From the NCBI RefSeq assembly GCF_000003815.2, contig NC_049981.1:12634211-12698210 (forward strand): a stretch of 64,000 bases of DNA, written 5' to 3'. A program made the translations under genes and the position numbers. Within the stretch, counting starts at the first letter, position 1; every line of letters begins with the position of its first letter. Of the stretch, positions 46,201 through 59,609 are shown in pieces. This stretch comes from Branchiostoma floridae. Taxonomy: Eukaryota > Chordata > Leptocardii > Amphioxiformes > Branchiostomatidae. A model generated the notes under the pieces. That model searched no databases. It saw nothing but the letters and a program-made list of their open reading frames with translations, and had not been told where the DNA came from.

Positions 46201-49200
46201 GATTTGCCTTGATGTTTGATAGTTGTTGCCATACATGGTACCTTGTACAATGCCATTGTCAAGCAATGATTGAGAGTTGATTTGTTGATTGTGTTCTCCA
46301 TGTTACAGCATGTCCCTACACCTGGGTACTGAGATCTTTGACGTGCACAAGACATCCCTGCAGGGGGACCACAACCATCTGTTCATCAGGCAGGGTACAG
46401 GACTGGTGGGGCAGGCAGTCTTCAAAACCAAACTGTCCTTCAGGTACAACCAGTGTACTAGCTATTATTAGTTTATTGTTATTACCTTTGCCAAGAAGGT
46501 TATGTTTTTAGTAGCATTTGTATTTATGTGTGTGATGTGTAAAGTTCCTTTCTCAAGGGCACAATGTCAGTATATAGGGGGGTCTGCCCCAGAACCTCTG
46601 GGCTTTGAGCTAAGCATCCTTCCTTGACGCTATGAAACTGTTTTGAAAGGCAGGCAGTTTTCTTTAGATAATGTAGAAATATATTGGAAGAAACGTGCAT
46701 TAGGAACTTGACAGGAGAATGCCCAACAAAGTGATGTACAATTTTTCAAGTTGAAGGAAAACTTATGCATTGTGCGTCAACATTTTTAAAGACCCTTTTA
46801 AAAGTGAGCTAAACTGGTTCTACATCACTTTCACCAAAAACTCAGAGTGCAATGTTCTGACTGTGTTTTTTTCTCTTGTTCCCAGACCACACTCCACCAA
46901 CAGTGCGACCCACAGGAAGATGACCCTGTCCCTGGCTGACCGCTTCTCCAAGACTCAGAAGATCCGAGTCATCCCTCTTGTAGGGACGGACCCAGAGTCT
47001 CAGAGAACTGAGATGATCAAGGTTTGTTAGTGTATTGTGTATACTAAGAAGTAAGGATTGAGACACTTAAACCTTTTACCAGTTATCTTGTCGTATGTGT
47101 GCATTAATGCAGGCCTCGAAATACTTTTTTCAGCCAGGTTGCGCAGGCGGCAACCTGAATCAAAAACCAACTTGCGTCATCAGCATTTCAGGTTGCGCCA
47201 ATTCAAAGTTGTTACTTTCTCCAAATTAGCTACTTAATCCATTATTTGTAAAAACAGTACATTTCAGTTGAAGAAACATGGCACAAAAAAAAGATGTAGG
47301 GCAAATTGAGCGCACTTTTCTCAATTAACAACATCCACTTATCAATCTTTTGAAAATAAAGACTGCAACAAAAATAATATCTCAAAGAACGTGAAAAATT
47401 GCGACCTCCGTCGAACAGTGCCGACCGTGCACCCCTCCCCAGTATAGACATCGTCACTAGCTGTTGTTTTCCCCGCATTCCACCGACAGAATTGTCCCAA
47501 ACAAGCAAAAAACTTTCTCTAAAGTAAGCCTATACATGTACTTATCAGCAAGGACGTCAGGCAGTTTACGGGCTTTCGTAAACATTGTCAAAACAAAGCG
47601 TGATTTTTTCCGCAAACACAGTGTTGGGACATAAGATATTCCACCAAAAGCAGCGCCCAGGCACGCTACATCATGGCGAAATGGCCAATGGGGTGCGACT
47701 CTCGCGATTTGCGAGATGTGAGTTACTGCGAGACTTGAGTTAGAATCAAAATGGCGGCTCGGTGAAAGCCGAAACCCGCAAATTTTTAACTTTGAGCGAA
47801 GTTTCCGGCGGAATCCCCAAAACAGGGCGAACATTTTCTGATATTTTTTGTTAAGGGCCTGTAACTTAAAGATCGTTTTGATTACCAAATAAAATCAAGT
47901 TGCGCCGCGCGCAACCTGACTTTCTGAACAACTTGCGCACAGAGAAAACTACTTGCGCGGAGGGGGTGCGCAAGTGGTTAATTCGAGCCCTGATTAATGG
48001 TTTGTGAACCAACTTCTGTAGATGTAAGCCAAGTGTTTAAACCCTCGCTTTTGTAGCTTGATTGACTTGCTATATTGGTAAGGGTTGCAGCGGCCGACAA
48101 CTTCCTTGTGTTTGCCAGAGGGTTAATGAATTTCAGAATTGTCAGAGTTGAGTATATTCATAGCTTGAAAATCTATCGAATTGGATTGAGCTCAGTAGCC
48201 TGCAAACATCAGCCAGTACTGAAAATGTCCATTAGAGCAGACTTAGAAGACAACAAAATACACAAAACTTGAGAAAAATGGTTCTTTATCTCTGAAGTTC
48301 GTTGAGCAATCTTTTGAACCCTGCAGTGCCACACCAGCGCCCCAAGTGCAGTGAGACAGAACTTTAGGCTGTGGTCCACTTTTCTTTATAGGTGTACTTG
48401 ACAAAAAAGCAAGGGGAATTGTCTCAATACAATGAAACTGTATATGCATGACATCACTGACTACCCTTTTTGTAATAGTTTATCATGCATAAAATGTTAG
48501 CTTTTTTTCAGCACCCTAAACTAGTTCCAGACCTATTTTTGCCACTGATCATACTGTCCATCCTGTTACTATCAGAAAGAGGAGGAGAAACTGCGTGCCA
48601 CGATGAGAAGAGAGGCGCAACAGCGCAGGATGCGTGAGAAGGCTCACGCCCGCGGGCTGAGCGCCTCGTACCTGGAACCAGACCGCTTTGACGAGATCAT
48701 GGATGATGATGAGGAAGCCATCAGCCTGGCTGCCATCAAGGGCAACTACAAGAAACCTGGCAAGAAAGGTGGGAACATATCTGTGTAGAGAATCTTCTGT
48801 GCAACCAATCTGATTTAGAACATACTAAATTTTCCAGATAGTAGGAAAGATGTATGTGTTTGCTGAAGATTATTAGTTTATCATCCCAGTGTTCATCAAT
48901 AGAAACTATTAATTTTGCATTAGTGAATTTAGTTCAGTATGCTGCGTTAAGTCATCAACTACATGTATAAGGAGAATCAGTGACTGTTGTGATCCAGGTT
49001 TGACAGCCTTCCTCATTCAGTCTTTCTTCTAGTCTTCTTTATTTCTTCCAGTATTGAAATACATCTGCAATAGTTTACAGAATTCTATACTTGATTGAGT
49101 ATTTACGATGCAATACTGTGAAATACATAGTCATCCCCTGTATGCATTTGTACAGCAATGTAGTGTCCAGCTGTGTGTTGATTTTAATGCAGTTCAGTTC

Positions 49201-50015
49201 AGTTCATCCATCCGGTGACACTATGAAGTTCCTCCATACGACTCTGTTGTGCATGAGGACTTTTGAAAATGCCTTTATTGAAGTAAGATGTTACATGACT
49301 CAGTCATTCATTCTCTCATTCATTCACTCACTCATTCCTTCCCCAGACTTCCGACCTCCCATCTACTCCTCAGACAGTGAGGAGGAGGAGGAGGAAGAGA
49401 AGAAGGAGGAGAGGCTGAACAAGGCCAAGGCCATCACCACCCTGGACAGTGATGAGGAGGATGAGGTCAGACACTTTCTCTCAACTGTCCTTCTGCGCTT
49501 TTCTAAATATCAGTTGTTAATGTCATTTACTGTAATGTTAACTGTATAATGTCAACTCTCACATCAAATATTGTGTTATCTCTGAAATGCTATTTCCTAC
49601 ATCTTGAGGGACAAGGGTTTCACCCTAATTTTTTGTTGAAGCAAAGCCTCTACAATATGACTTTTGTGGGTGTCACTGCCCTCACAATTTAATTTTTTGT
49701 GGAGGCCTCTACCTTCTGTGCTGCGCCACTGAGAAGTTGCAGACAAAAACGGAAGACATCCATGAAAGGTATCATCATAACTGGGCCTCTAGAAAGAACG
49801 GCCTACATGTTGGCCGATAGGGCCTACCAGTATAAATAAAGGTGAACTTACCGATAAAAGTAAATAATTATTCGTAAGTAAGAAAATGATCTTACTAATT
49901 GATTTTTCCTCAGGAGGGATCCGAAAGCGGTAAAAGGAAGGCAGAAGAAGATGATGGCAACAAGAAGAAGAAGGCCCGCAAGATTATCGAAAGTGACGAG
50001 GAAGAAAGTGACTAG
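40238..50015 (+). CDS. LEO1: LEO1, RNA polymerase-associated protein (PAF1 complex subunit), complete, 12 exons
   Basis: Exons: 40238-40295, 42812-43408, 43698-43826, 44283-44407, 44675-44820, 45127-45211, 45725-45819, 46309-46443, 46886-47021, 48576-48768, 49347-49465 and 49914-50015. All junctions keep frame and give 639 aa. The N-terminus [15 protein letters not shown] matches LEO1. Exon 2 is a long acidic serine-rich region with repeated QSGDEE-type motifs. The conserved Leo1 core runs from ETRIDVEMP through [66 protein letters not shown] and [11 protein letters not shown] to [12 protein letters not shown]. The C-terminus is acidic and basic (ESDEEESD). LEO1 acts in the nucleus in the PAF1 complex, which accompanies RNA polymerase II and promotes H2B ubiquitination and H3K4/K36 methylation. 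The start is favoured by ACCAAGATGG. Introns 1, 6 and 9 carry transposons. Confidence 0.97.
40588..42388. mobile_element. 1.8 kb DNA element in LEO1 intron 1, CTCTCATGTCCC TIRs, TA target
   Basis: CTCTCATGTCCCTAATAAAC at the left is the inverse of GTTTATTAGGGACATGAGAG at the right, with one internal mismatch further in, and TA flanks both ends (40586-40587, 42389-42390). Each end has subterminal iterations of GGTATGTTTATT or GGTACGTTTATT, four on the right. No transposase was recognised among the short frames, so it looks non-autonomous. Confidence 0.8.
45329..45486. mobile_element. MITE with TACTGTAAATGCA termini, copy 2
   Basis: The termini and the CGCGGTGGATTAATG and CCGCTACCGCAAAATTAAAT blocks match 12570-12781, with internal deletions. 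It lies in LEO1 intron 6, between exons ending 45211 and starting 45725. Confidence 0.8.
46536..46626 (-). repeat. SINE fragment, antisense, in LEO1 intron 8
   Basis: On the minus strand it reads ATTGTGCCCTTGAGAAAGGA, preceded by a B-box-like region, which resembles the body of the SINE at 29061. Confidence 0.5.
47110..47992. mobile_element. hAT-like non-autonomous element in LEO1 intron 9
   Basis: The left end CAGGCCTCGAAATA and right end TTCGAGCCCTG are inverse and match the CAG(G)xCTCGAA pattern common in hAT elements. ATTAATG flanks it on both sides (47103-47109, 47993-47999), close to the 8 bp duplication of the superfamily. Subterminal regions hold repeated (G)GTTGCGC / GCGCAAC motifs. 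No transposase is visible in 883 bp. Confidence 0.8.
48240..48365. repeat. Partial copy of the 36945-37185 MITE family
   Basis: GAAGACAACAAAATACACAA, TTCTTTATCTC and AGTGCAGTGAGA-like segments occur in the same order as at 37065-37185, strongly diverged. Confidence 0.5.
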
Positions 50016-50228
50016 ATTCCAAAGACTTTTGTTTCAACTGTACATAATGACATCTGCAAAAGAGGCACAGAGAATAAGTTAATAAGGGACTGAAATATGT
50101 AAAAAGATTTTTGGCTAGAAAAGCATAGCAGTGGAAAGAAAATCTGTTGATTTGCTAGTTTGTACTGGTTTGAATCATGCACAACAGAACATAGCAGAAA
50201 ATTGTTCCTATCTGTAGATCTACTCATG

Positions 50229-50280
50229 AATAAAAGTCATTCAATGTTTTGTTTCCTTCAAAAAGAGAGCTGTAAATAAA
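50229..50280 (+). terminator. LEO1 poly(A) signals (two AATAAA)
   Basis: AATAAA at 50229-50234 and 50275-50280 lie 214-265 bp after the stop, with no other gene nearby on this strand. Confidence 0.7.
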
Positions 50281-53200
50281 GGACATTGCAGTACTTTTGA
50301 CCTAGTCAAACATTTTGTTCTATCATTGTGTGTAGAATTTTTACATTCATTAAAACCCTGTATTAAGTTTCTCTATGTATTTACACCTGCCATTAATTCT
50401 TCGGGTACATCTATAAGATAAAGTCTAAGATATTGATTATGTTAGGACCAAAAACTCTGTACCTTAATTATTTTCTCGTCACTGTGTATGATTGAACTTG
50501 AAATTTGTAAGCCCTAGGTGTCAAAACTTTGCATGTTAAAGAAACCACACAATCTCACTTCAGCCCAAAAAAATGCTGTTTTTCTGGCTAGGCCACACTG
50601 ACTTAATTTTATGGATGACATATGCTGGTACAAGTTTATTATGAAATTGAACAAAGCAGCACAATATTCACTACAAATTCTTACAGCCCCAAGCCGTTAA
50701 CAGAGCGTGAAATATAGAAATGTAGGAAGACTGATGTAGAGGACGGGTAGAAAAGTTTGTACCCTTTGTTAGCGGCCAATAAAAAAGGCTAGGATTGGCT
50801 GGGTTTTGTTGGGTCAGTCGGGTTACCAGAAACACAACATTTTTCCCAAGGCCCTATCCCCGTGTTGGTGGCTGAAAACATAAGATGTACGTGTAGTGAA
50901 GCCGCATTGCACTATACACCTAGCTACTTGAAAAATGCTTCAGCTCAGTTGAAAATGACTACAGAACATTTAACCGTTACTTGATATCTTTATTGCAATG
51001 TTTCAGGCATACAACTGTATAATTACAAGGCTATCTAAATGCTTTGTACTGGATATAAATTATGTAGTAAAGACTTTATGTTGGCATTTATGACATGGAA
51101 ATGTAAACTACCTTGTTGCCTACTAAAATGTAAATAAACCATAACATTGCAATTGAAAGAAAACAGACAAGAGCCATTTTCAGATGGGTAATAGACAGTA
51201 GTGATTAACTGATATTGAAGGTGGGAATGAAAATAGGGGTGATACAGTAAGGCCTTGGAATAGAGATCACAAAGATATCAGTAAGAGGTAAGAAGGCATG
51301 AGCATGTTATTTCTACAAGATTTTTGCCAAGCACACTGGGTCACCCCTACACGTTTCGCGTTTATCAGTAAAGTGTACAAGGTATCTAAAGCCTTTGCAC
51401 ATTTGCTGTAACTTTTAATGTAGAGACATTGGTATTTAGGGAGTTGAATTATTCCTTAAGGCACCATACCCCCCCCCCCCTGGCCCACAAAAATGGTACA
51501 TTCTATGCACATGTCCATTGATAGAGGTTGCACTTTATTTGCTTTACCCCCGGCTTACACATAGGCCAATGGCCCTGGACTTAAACCCCGCAGTTTATGT
51601 ACTTAGTATATGACCGCACGTAAAGAAAACAAGTCCAGGTGTTCCGTTTATAGTTTCTCATTAAATATTCAAGACGACGTCGCAAGAGCTCGTGATCATC
51701 TATGACGTCATGAGGTAGCTAATGCTAGGGTTCAGCATAGACGGTACAATGAATGTATTATTGATTCTGTTTGTAATTGATTATGTCACTTTCGTCTGTA
51801 CAAAAGTACTAGTACAAAGCTTTGTTGTATTTGCCATTAAGGTTGCTAAGATTTAGTATGTTTTCGGGTGCGTCTATCTGACTATGGCCAGCATATCCGA
51901 AGTGGTGGATCATATTTCATGAATGTCCAGAAGTATTATAGTTCAACTGTTGCACCCCTAAAAGCTGCTATATTAGACCAGTCCGCTCTATTTGAACTCC
52001 GCTAAACTTTCCTGACCGCACGTTGCCTTTCCGTTGCCATCCCTGTCTTGTATCAGCTAATTGTTTTTGTCAAATGGTATAATTACTTTGACAAATTTAG
52101 ATGGATACCGGATAAAGGCCATGTAATCTTGCCAAATAGCTTATAAATTACTGTGAAGCTAAACAGGCCTGGAACGAAATAACTTTTATATGCGGGTCAC
52201 TTGGAAAGGGCAGCAGTAGGGACTTTCGAGGAAAGGTTGGTTCCATACTTTGAGTTGCCAGGAGCTAGAATTCGCAGTTTTGTGCTTTTGGACTTCAATT
52301 TTTTTGGCTATCCATCTTTAGTTTGTAGTACGTGTACATGTATTTTCAATGCCGTGTAAGTTTTCAACGCACGCCACGCTGTTTTATAGTAAGACATTTG
52401 TTTAATTCCTTCCAGGTAAAGCAGATTGGTCATGTGTGAGTGAGTATAAGTGACTGGCAAACAATGGGAAGATTAAATAACTCCTGTTTAAGCAGTTGCC
52501 GATCAAAATCTTTTTGGGGATCCAATAAACTTTTCCTCAAGAAGAGTATAGTATGCCGGATGCGCCCTCCTACACACACACGCGCGCGCAGGTAATTGCA
52601 AACACACAAGCACGCGCGCACATACACACAAACACACATACCTTCACAACTCATTCCAATAATTTGAAGCTAACAAATCCACAAAGGATGAAAGAAAGAA
52701 AACATCAAAACGGGAACTTTTTGGCAATAACATTGGTCAGTAATCTATACTTTCGGCCTGACACTCAACATTATCGACATTTGTTTAGCCAATCAAAAAT
52801 TAGCTCAAAAACCAAATGAAAATTGGAAATGAGTGCTAATGCTAGCTCAACATTCTTTTTTGTGTGTGTGTCTTTAATAAAAAATGGCTATAATATACAA
52901 CAGCTTTCTGACGTCCCCTGTTAATTTCTGCGAATAAATCTTGTATCTAGTTGTAGGAACTGTTTGTTGAGCCCACGCAGCCATATCCTGTCTGTACCTG
53001 GCCTCACCTATTCTCACCTGCCGGTCGTTAAGCCAGGTGTGTCAGCGGCTCGGCACGGACGATGACGTCCACATAGCGTTCCCGCCATACCCCCGGGCAA
53101 AACAGCCGGGACCGTTCGTTGTACATACCGGTGGGTAGGTCAATGACCCGGTAGTCTTACAGACAGTACTGTGCTTAGAGATGGTCTGTCATCGACTTTT

Positions 53201-53331
53201 GTGAATACCAAAAAAGGCTCTTTCTATGTAAAAATAAGTTTGGACGACTGGGTTTAAGGTGTACAGTGTACTATTAAATATCTTAATGCCTGTGTGCCTA
53301 CTTGAAAAATATAATTTTTATATAGCTCTTT
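50281..53331. other. Intergenic region downstream of LEO1
   Basis: No supported gene. It holds one transposon end near 50593 (GGCCACACTGACTTAATTTT), a C-run at about 51471, and a CA/CG-rich run at 52565-52640. Confidence 0.5.
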
Positions 53332-53637
53332 ATGAAAATTAAAATGGCTCAGACACGGCTTCTAAGAAATGAGGTGGATCGAACAATTGATGGGGTCAAG
53401 GTTTTGGGCCGGACCAAAATTACACGAGAGGAGAAGATGGAACAGTATTGTGTGGAATTTAGGGATGGAATTAGGCATGGACAGCTGAGTTCACTGATCA
53501 GTAATAAATACAATGGCAGTCATGCATTCCTGAGGAACAATGTATGGACTATCAAACAAGTGCCAAATGTCGGACAAATACTAAATACGTCTGTTACTGG
53601 CCTTTCTATCAAGTCACCGCGATTTTATGATCCTTAA
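53332..53637 (+). CDS. Short ORF, 97-101 aa, function unknown
   Basis: The frame starts at ATG 53332, or more likely ATG 53344 in the AAAATGGCTCAG context, and ends at TAA 53635. The product is charged and protein-like (MAQTRLLRNEVDRTIDGVKV, then REEKMEQYCVEFRDG), with no repeats and no recognised domain. A possible acceptor (TTTATATAG) lies just upstream, so it may be the coding exon of a short spliced gene. No AATAAA is close behind. Chance ORF or retroelement debris remain possible. Confidence 0.35.
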   Translation: MKIKMAQTRLLRNEVDRTIDGVKVLGRTKITREEKMEQYCVEFRDGIRHGQLSSLISNKYNGSHAFLRNNVWTIKQVPNVGQILNTSVTGLSIKSPRFYDP

Positions 53638-53639
53638 TA

Positions 53640-56600
53640 CGCAATGTTTTCTTTTTTTTTTATTCTGCGGAAATGATGAAGACTATGCTCTACAAACAGA
53701 CATAATATATGCACGTTGTAATTATGTAAGTGCGCTCTCAACCAATCAAGTCCTGTACGTCAAGTGACCTTAATGACTGAATGTCACAGAAGTGGTGCAA
53801 AATTCAACGTTTCTACTACCAGTTGACATCGTGTGGGCGCAACGGTTAGGGTGTTCTTCGGTTGGGGAGGTGAAAGATGGTAGAAGGAGTGAGTTGGGCT
53901 CTACCTTCAAACACTGCACCCAAAACACAGCGGATAACAATCCAGCTATAAGGAACCACCTTTTTAATACCTTTACCTAGTACTTTTACCACCAACCCTA
54001 TTCCCCCCACCCCCCTTATGAAAGCTCTCCTGTATTTTCTTATCCCTTTCACTCCGTCCAAACTAACCTTAAAGAAGTGCAAACAAAAATATTGGGTTAC
54101 CGGCGCTTGTTTACTTGTTTACCGATGACGTCATCCCGGTAACTTCAGGCGGGACAGTCATGTTAGGTCTTTACCTGAGCAAACAGAAGTAAGCTTGGAA
54201 TTTTTGTCAACATTCCTTGCCATTTCATCTAAAAACTGATTTACAAGATCGCCTTGTTGAGCTTGGGGTTGTGGTTTGAAGCCTGCAGCTCCCCCTTCGG
54301 CCCTGTGACCGACCACAAACGTACCATCCCTAATTGACGGTGTCGCATGGTACGTAAAACTACGGTCGCCACACGAATCATGTAACTTTACCCCCGTTTC
54401 GCGTATTTTTCTCGCATCGCAGACAACTCAAGCCTACTGTGCTACACGCGGAGAGCACCTAACCACTTCCTGATACGAGACTTGGGCGATTTCCTGAACT
54501 AGGACGAGTAAAAAAAGGTAAGATCTTTCGTCTGTTCGACTAGTGTGACCAACGCGGAAGTCGTCAGAGCACCTGGCGTATCGCACCTTTCCCCGTGTGT
54601 TTGCATATTTCTACTCAGGTGAAACCACCTTGCGCTAGGTCATCGTTCTTTAACCACTCTAAGCCATATCTAAGACTACATAACGCTTGTAGGTTACGAT
54701 TAAAAGCAGCAATGGCACTGAAATGTGAAACTAGACGGCCTAACACCTGGAATTCCACTAGCAATGGCGGAGATGAGTCACTACAGGTGTGCGTGTGTGT
54801 GAACTCACTGCCATACTTGCCAAGACAATCCCCCTCCTTCAAAATACTCACAAAACTACTTATCCATTTTGTTCACCGAGGCAAGATAGAAGTTAGCTTT
54901 CTCCAAAAATACGACAGAAAAGACGTTTTACGTAAAAGAAGAGAGACAATGGCGTAATCTTAACTACATGGCATGGGTCATTGGTGAAGATGTCATTATG
55001 TATGACACACCGGATGCTTGCGCCATAACCCACACTCTTTATTGTAGATCTGTTAATGCTACCAAGGCTTCCTCACATTTGGTGATCTTAATTAAGAGAT
55101 AATATCAACCCTAAGAACACTCCAACTTACCTGGTTGGAAAGGTACATGGTCGAAAGTTTAGAGTAAGAAAGTTAAGTGTGCCCCCCTCCCCCCACCGAA
55201 AATATTGAAAGCGGATATGTAAAGGGTTCTTTTTTTCACCCGGTTTTCCTTGACGTGTATAGTTCTCGTTATGTAGAAACTACAGTTGCAAATGCGACTA
55301 AGCCTGTTTTTCTTTGATTTTTATCTTTGTGGTGTGTCACGTGTGCCCTTTTTGTGTAAGACCTCGTGTTGTCACCCTAGGCCTGGCGTACATTTTGGAC
55401 ATATTTTGAGTAGGCGGGTCCCGTCTCATTATATATTGTCTGCCCCTAGGGCAATATGGCAACATGTCCGGATTTTTGCACGTTTGGAAAAGTACTATGG
55501 TCCGATAAAGGCGTGGGTTTTGCTGGAGGCGTCACTATATAAAATCTATTCTGGTATCACGTGAAGACATAATTCACCAGCGTAAAGGATTAAAGAAAAT
55601 CATCGAAATTCCGATTCAGGGAACCACTTATAACAAAATACAATGTAAGAACAATAATTGTCTAGTTCAGTGTACGCAAACGCCGGTTCATGATAAAAAT
55701 GCAGTGAAATTCGTCTTTCTGACGTAAAGCGTTGTCACTTTGTTCGGAAATCGTACTTAACATAGAACTAGGTCAACCTTACTTGTGCACACTGTATGAT
55801 CTGTAATTTGAGTATCTTGGGTGACAGGGTAACAATAAGTTGAGGAAAAAATGCAACAAGTCGTGCTATATTTGTCCCACTACATGCAAAATTTTGCTTC
55901 ATAGCAAATATCTAAGCCTTGGGAACACAAGCAGGTTAAGGTTTTACAAACATAGTGTTGACATAGACAAATACAACAGGTGCATGCACCTACAGTCCAA
56001 AGGTACAGCACATGCTAGACGATGTTTTTAAAGTCGTCCGTGAGTGTGCCCTCCCAAAGGTTTTGGCGGGAACTAGCTGTCAATCATTAAAGCTGTTACA
56101 ATGGTGCTTTCAATGCTAAGTACGTGCTCGAAACTTTGCCCTGGAGAGTTTGTAAAGAAGCCTTGGGCCCAGACCTTTGGATGGGTCGTTTTTTCGATCT
56201 TGGGAAATTTTACGTCAGAAAATGGCTGTAAACTATAATTATGGTTTTTAGCATGATGTATACATGTATAAAGTATCGCATTTCTAGCATAATTGTTGAC
56301 TTTCAATATAACCTTGATACACACAGCTTTAAGGACGAAGAGTGTCTACATCAGAAGAATCTGTTTTTAGTGAGAAAAGTAGTTCTGACCAAGGTGTATT
56401 TCACTGACGGTGAAAATAATGTGCTTCCATAGCCATTCATAGAGACGTTGTCTTTGAGAGAAAAAAGTGAAGACAACATTTTCTCTAATTTTTCACTTTT
56501 CTGTTTGCATAGATACGCAAATGATGGGTTCATACCAGAGCACTTTGCCTTTGTTTTATTAACTGCGGCGAATTCGCGACAGTTGTTTTTCTTGTTGAAC

Positions 56601-58013
56601 CGCTTGCACTATGCGAAAGTTTGACCTCTGACCCGTATATGAATGGAGACCTTCTCTACTGTTCCAATGGTTCCAATTCATTGTGAAAGGACTGTACCAA
56701 TACAAGACGAGAGGTACCAAGGTAAACAGCAAAGTAGTTTTCTTTTTTTAAATAAGTGTGTCAGGTGATTTGACGATAAAAAGCATAGGCGTACAGAAAA
56801 CAGACAAATTTGCTATCCACCCCTATTTACCTTGTTAGGTGGGATAGTCCGCTATGTAAACAGACACAGGTGTCAAAGTATCCACATTTCTAGGTTTAAT
56901 ACGACTAATTTTACATAAAAAGTGCACTGAATACGGTACAGAAAACAGTAGGAAGAGATTCGTTCTATCTTTGGGGGTAGAGCTGTTGTCTTTGAAAGAT
57001 GTTCTAAAAAACAATATTCTTAAGTTAAAATTGTTATAAACGAATAGAAAATAATTAGGTTGTTTCGGAAGTAGATTTCCGTTTCTTATCCAGTTGAAGA
57101 GATTGCATTGTATTTTAATATTGTTTACCTTTCATTTTTATTTATTTATTTTACCTGGATGTCTAACCTTCATAAACTAATTCGACTGTTGTTTCGCAGT
57201 TTCTAATGTAACACAATGGGGAAATGCCATAGGGTAGCGTGAGCTGTATTAACAGATACCGTCCCCAGTATATGCTCAAATATATACATTTTTATGGTCT
57301 TTCCTCTGTCGACAGTTACTACTATAGAGCGTTTAGTCTCTTAGAAACCCCATATAATGGTAGATTTCCCGACTTGCTGGTGTTTTATGACCTATATACA
57401 CAAAAGACCGGATTCAGGATATGATATCATATAATTTTCCTCGTATGGGGCTGTATCCTGTACTGAATGTTAGCAGTTATCAAATATTAATGAAGGCACT
57501 GTCTTCCTTATCTATAATTCAAAGCAGCTACCAGACAGTCGATCTGATAAGTTATTGTTTTCTTAGAATTTTCTGTAGATTCTGTCCGAGCCTTCTTACG
57601 TATTCTCGGATACTAGTAGTCTCTACCAGGCTTTGGCTAGAGGGTAAATAGCACAAATTTGCCAAATACTTGAAATGGTTAACCCATTTTTACTGCATTT
57701 ATGTTTCCAGCAACCTGGCATGTAGAGACCATACTGTTGAAGTCACGAATGACATTTTTTTATGTATGTGCAGACAATTCTTTGAGAAATTTTTGATATT
57801 TGCATTTTTCAAGATTCACGTCATGGAGTTGTAGCGCTAAGTTTTCTTCAGCGGTTTTGTACACCTGTTCACCCAGCTTTATTTTTTGGATGTAGAATTG
57901 AACGTCTGTGGAGTATACCTATACGCAACAACAGTCCACGGAAAAGTTATAAGGAAAGCAAACGTATATGGTCTTCGTGTTTTGGTTTGTCGAATTGTCT
58001 CTGATCAGTCACA

Positions 58014-58079
<66 letters not shown>

Positions 58080-59606
58080 TACGTCACAGCCTATGTACAC
58101 ATCATAGCTGACATTTTGTGTTGACCTTAATTTACCCCAATCCCTCAAACCATCACCACCCCTCACACACGCACACATAAGCAAGCATTATACGAGACCA
58201 ACCGATAGCCTCCATGCCTTAAAACTTTATGTAAGGATCTAGCAGTGTTTTCTCTTCCATGCATTTTTGTATCTATTTATGTGTATATAAACGCCTCACA
58301 CGTTAGTCTACCTATGTAAGATCCTGTTCAAACGCACGCGTTCCACGTGGAAGGTTTCAGCTAGAGATATATGCTGTATTTCATACACGCAATAATGTTT
58401 AATTAGGATTCTTTACGGTTGACTAGATGTCTTTGTCATTCTGTACTTGGCCCAACTGTATGACGCACCGGTCCTGACATCCCTTACAGCAATGGCAACA
58501 ATACTCACACGTGCTGTAACCATACGTGGTTTCTGCTCAGTTGAATGACACTAAATTATACACGATGCACATTCCATAGATCTTTCGTCTTTTCAAAACG
58601 AAATCTTTCTTTCGTATCCTTGCAAATGAAGCCGTTTTTTAATGTTGAAAAGATGAACGTAATCATGATTCCTGCTAGTAATCTTTAGACAATGAACAAA
58701 GGTGGTGTCTGGAAAGAGTAATATCAAAAAAGAAATTTTTCTATCTAGTTTTGAGAAAGTATATGCATCGAACATAACAATGTCTCGCATGTATACCGCA
58801 CTAAATGACACAAGTGGCGTGCAATGTCGTGCATCATACATGTAGGCAAATGAACTTTATACCTTGTACATTGTAATACGCATTGATTGCCTCCCCCAAA
58901 ACGCTACAATAATAGAAAGCTAGAATCCAACAGAATGTTTCAGAGTTATATGTGCCTGCTAAAGTGAAAATATTTACTCAACAGCGCACCTAGTGCTCCG
59001 TATCAGACGATAAATTGGACTTTGATTAGGTGAAAGTGTTGACTCTGAGAAAGTAGCAGACCATTGCCTCTACCGTGTCGCCTAGCAACGTATGAATGGA
59101 CACGTGGTCAACCGAGATAGCCTACCTGGTGATAAACAAAAGGCATACATGTTGGTGTTTATAATGTGCTGGGTATGTGTTCGCAGCGTCTTCTTCTATG
59201 TAACATTAAAACTTACTTTGGCAAACGTATGATACAGTATAGCCTCCCCCCCCCCCCAACCATCATACTAATTTCTGGGTTACGGCAAGAATTTCCAGCG
59301 GGTACATCAATAATTACAGGGTACGGCTATGCCTTCCGGACCACCAGTTGTAAAACGTTAGACATAAATTTATGTTAGATCCTCTATGTATGCAAAGCTG
59401 TCTTTACATTTTGGTCAACTAGTTTGCTTAAAAAACATACCATCGTCAAAAGAACTCAAGACAACTTACAGTTCTGTGAATGAACAAAATATGCTATTCA
59501 AAAACTTTTGCAGTTGTTATGGGGTCTTGGAGATTGAAGATCAAACATTGACACATGTTATTATTACTATTATTATAAGCACCAATGTTTCCTTTTCATA
59601 TTCCAG
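53640..59606. other. Long interval with no recognised gene
   Basis: I find no recognisable protein motif here. A frame at 54713-54787 (starting MALKCETRRPNTWN, ending at a GTGTGC donor-like site) has no identifiable partner exon. A GT microsatellite is at 58015-58076. Regulatory DNA for the downstream EMI gene may lie here but nothing specific is seen. Confidence 0.5.
58015..58076 (+). repeat. GT dinucleotide microsatellite
   Basis: Pure GT repeat of about 60 bases ending in GCGCTACG. Confidence 0.95.
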
Positions 59607-59609
59607 ACG

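Noticed and set aside
47457-47888. 143-codon minus-strand frame
   Set aside because: It lies entirely within the hAT-like element and shows no transposase motif.
54595-54957. 120-codon frame
   Set aside because: It spans a GT-rich donor-like site and has no partner exon or recognised motif; left as unsupported.
57239-57651. Adjacent frames of 61 and 76 codons
   Set aside because: AT-rich chance frames without splice or domain evidence.
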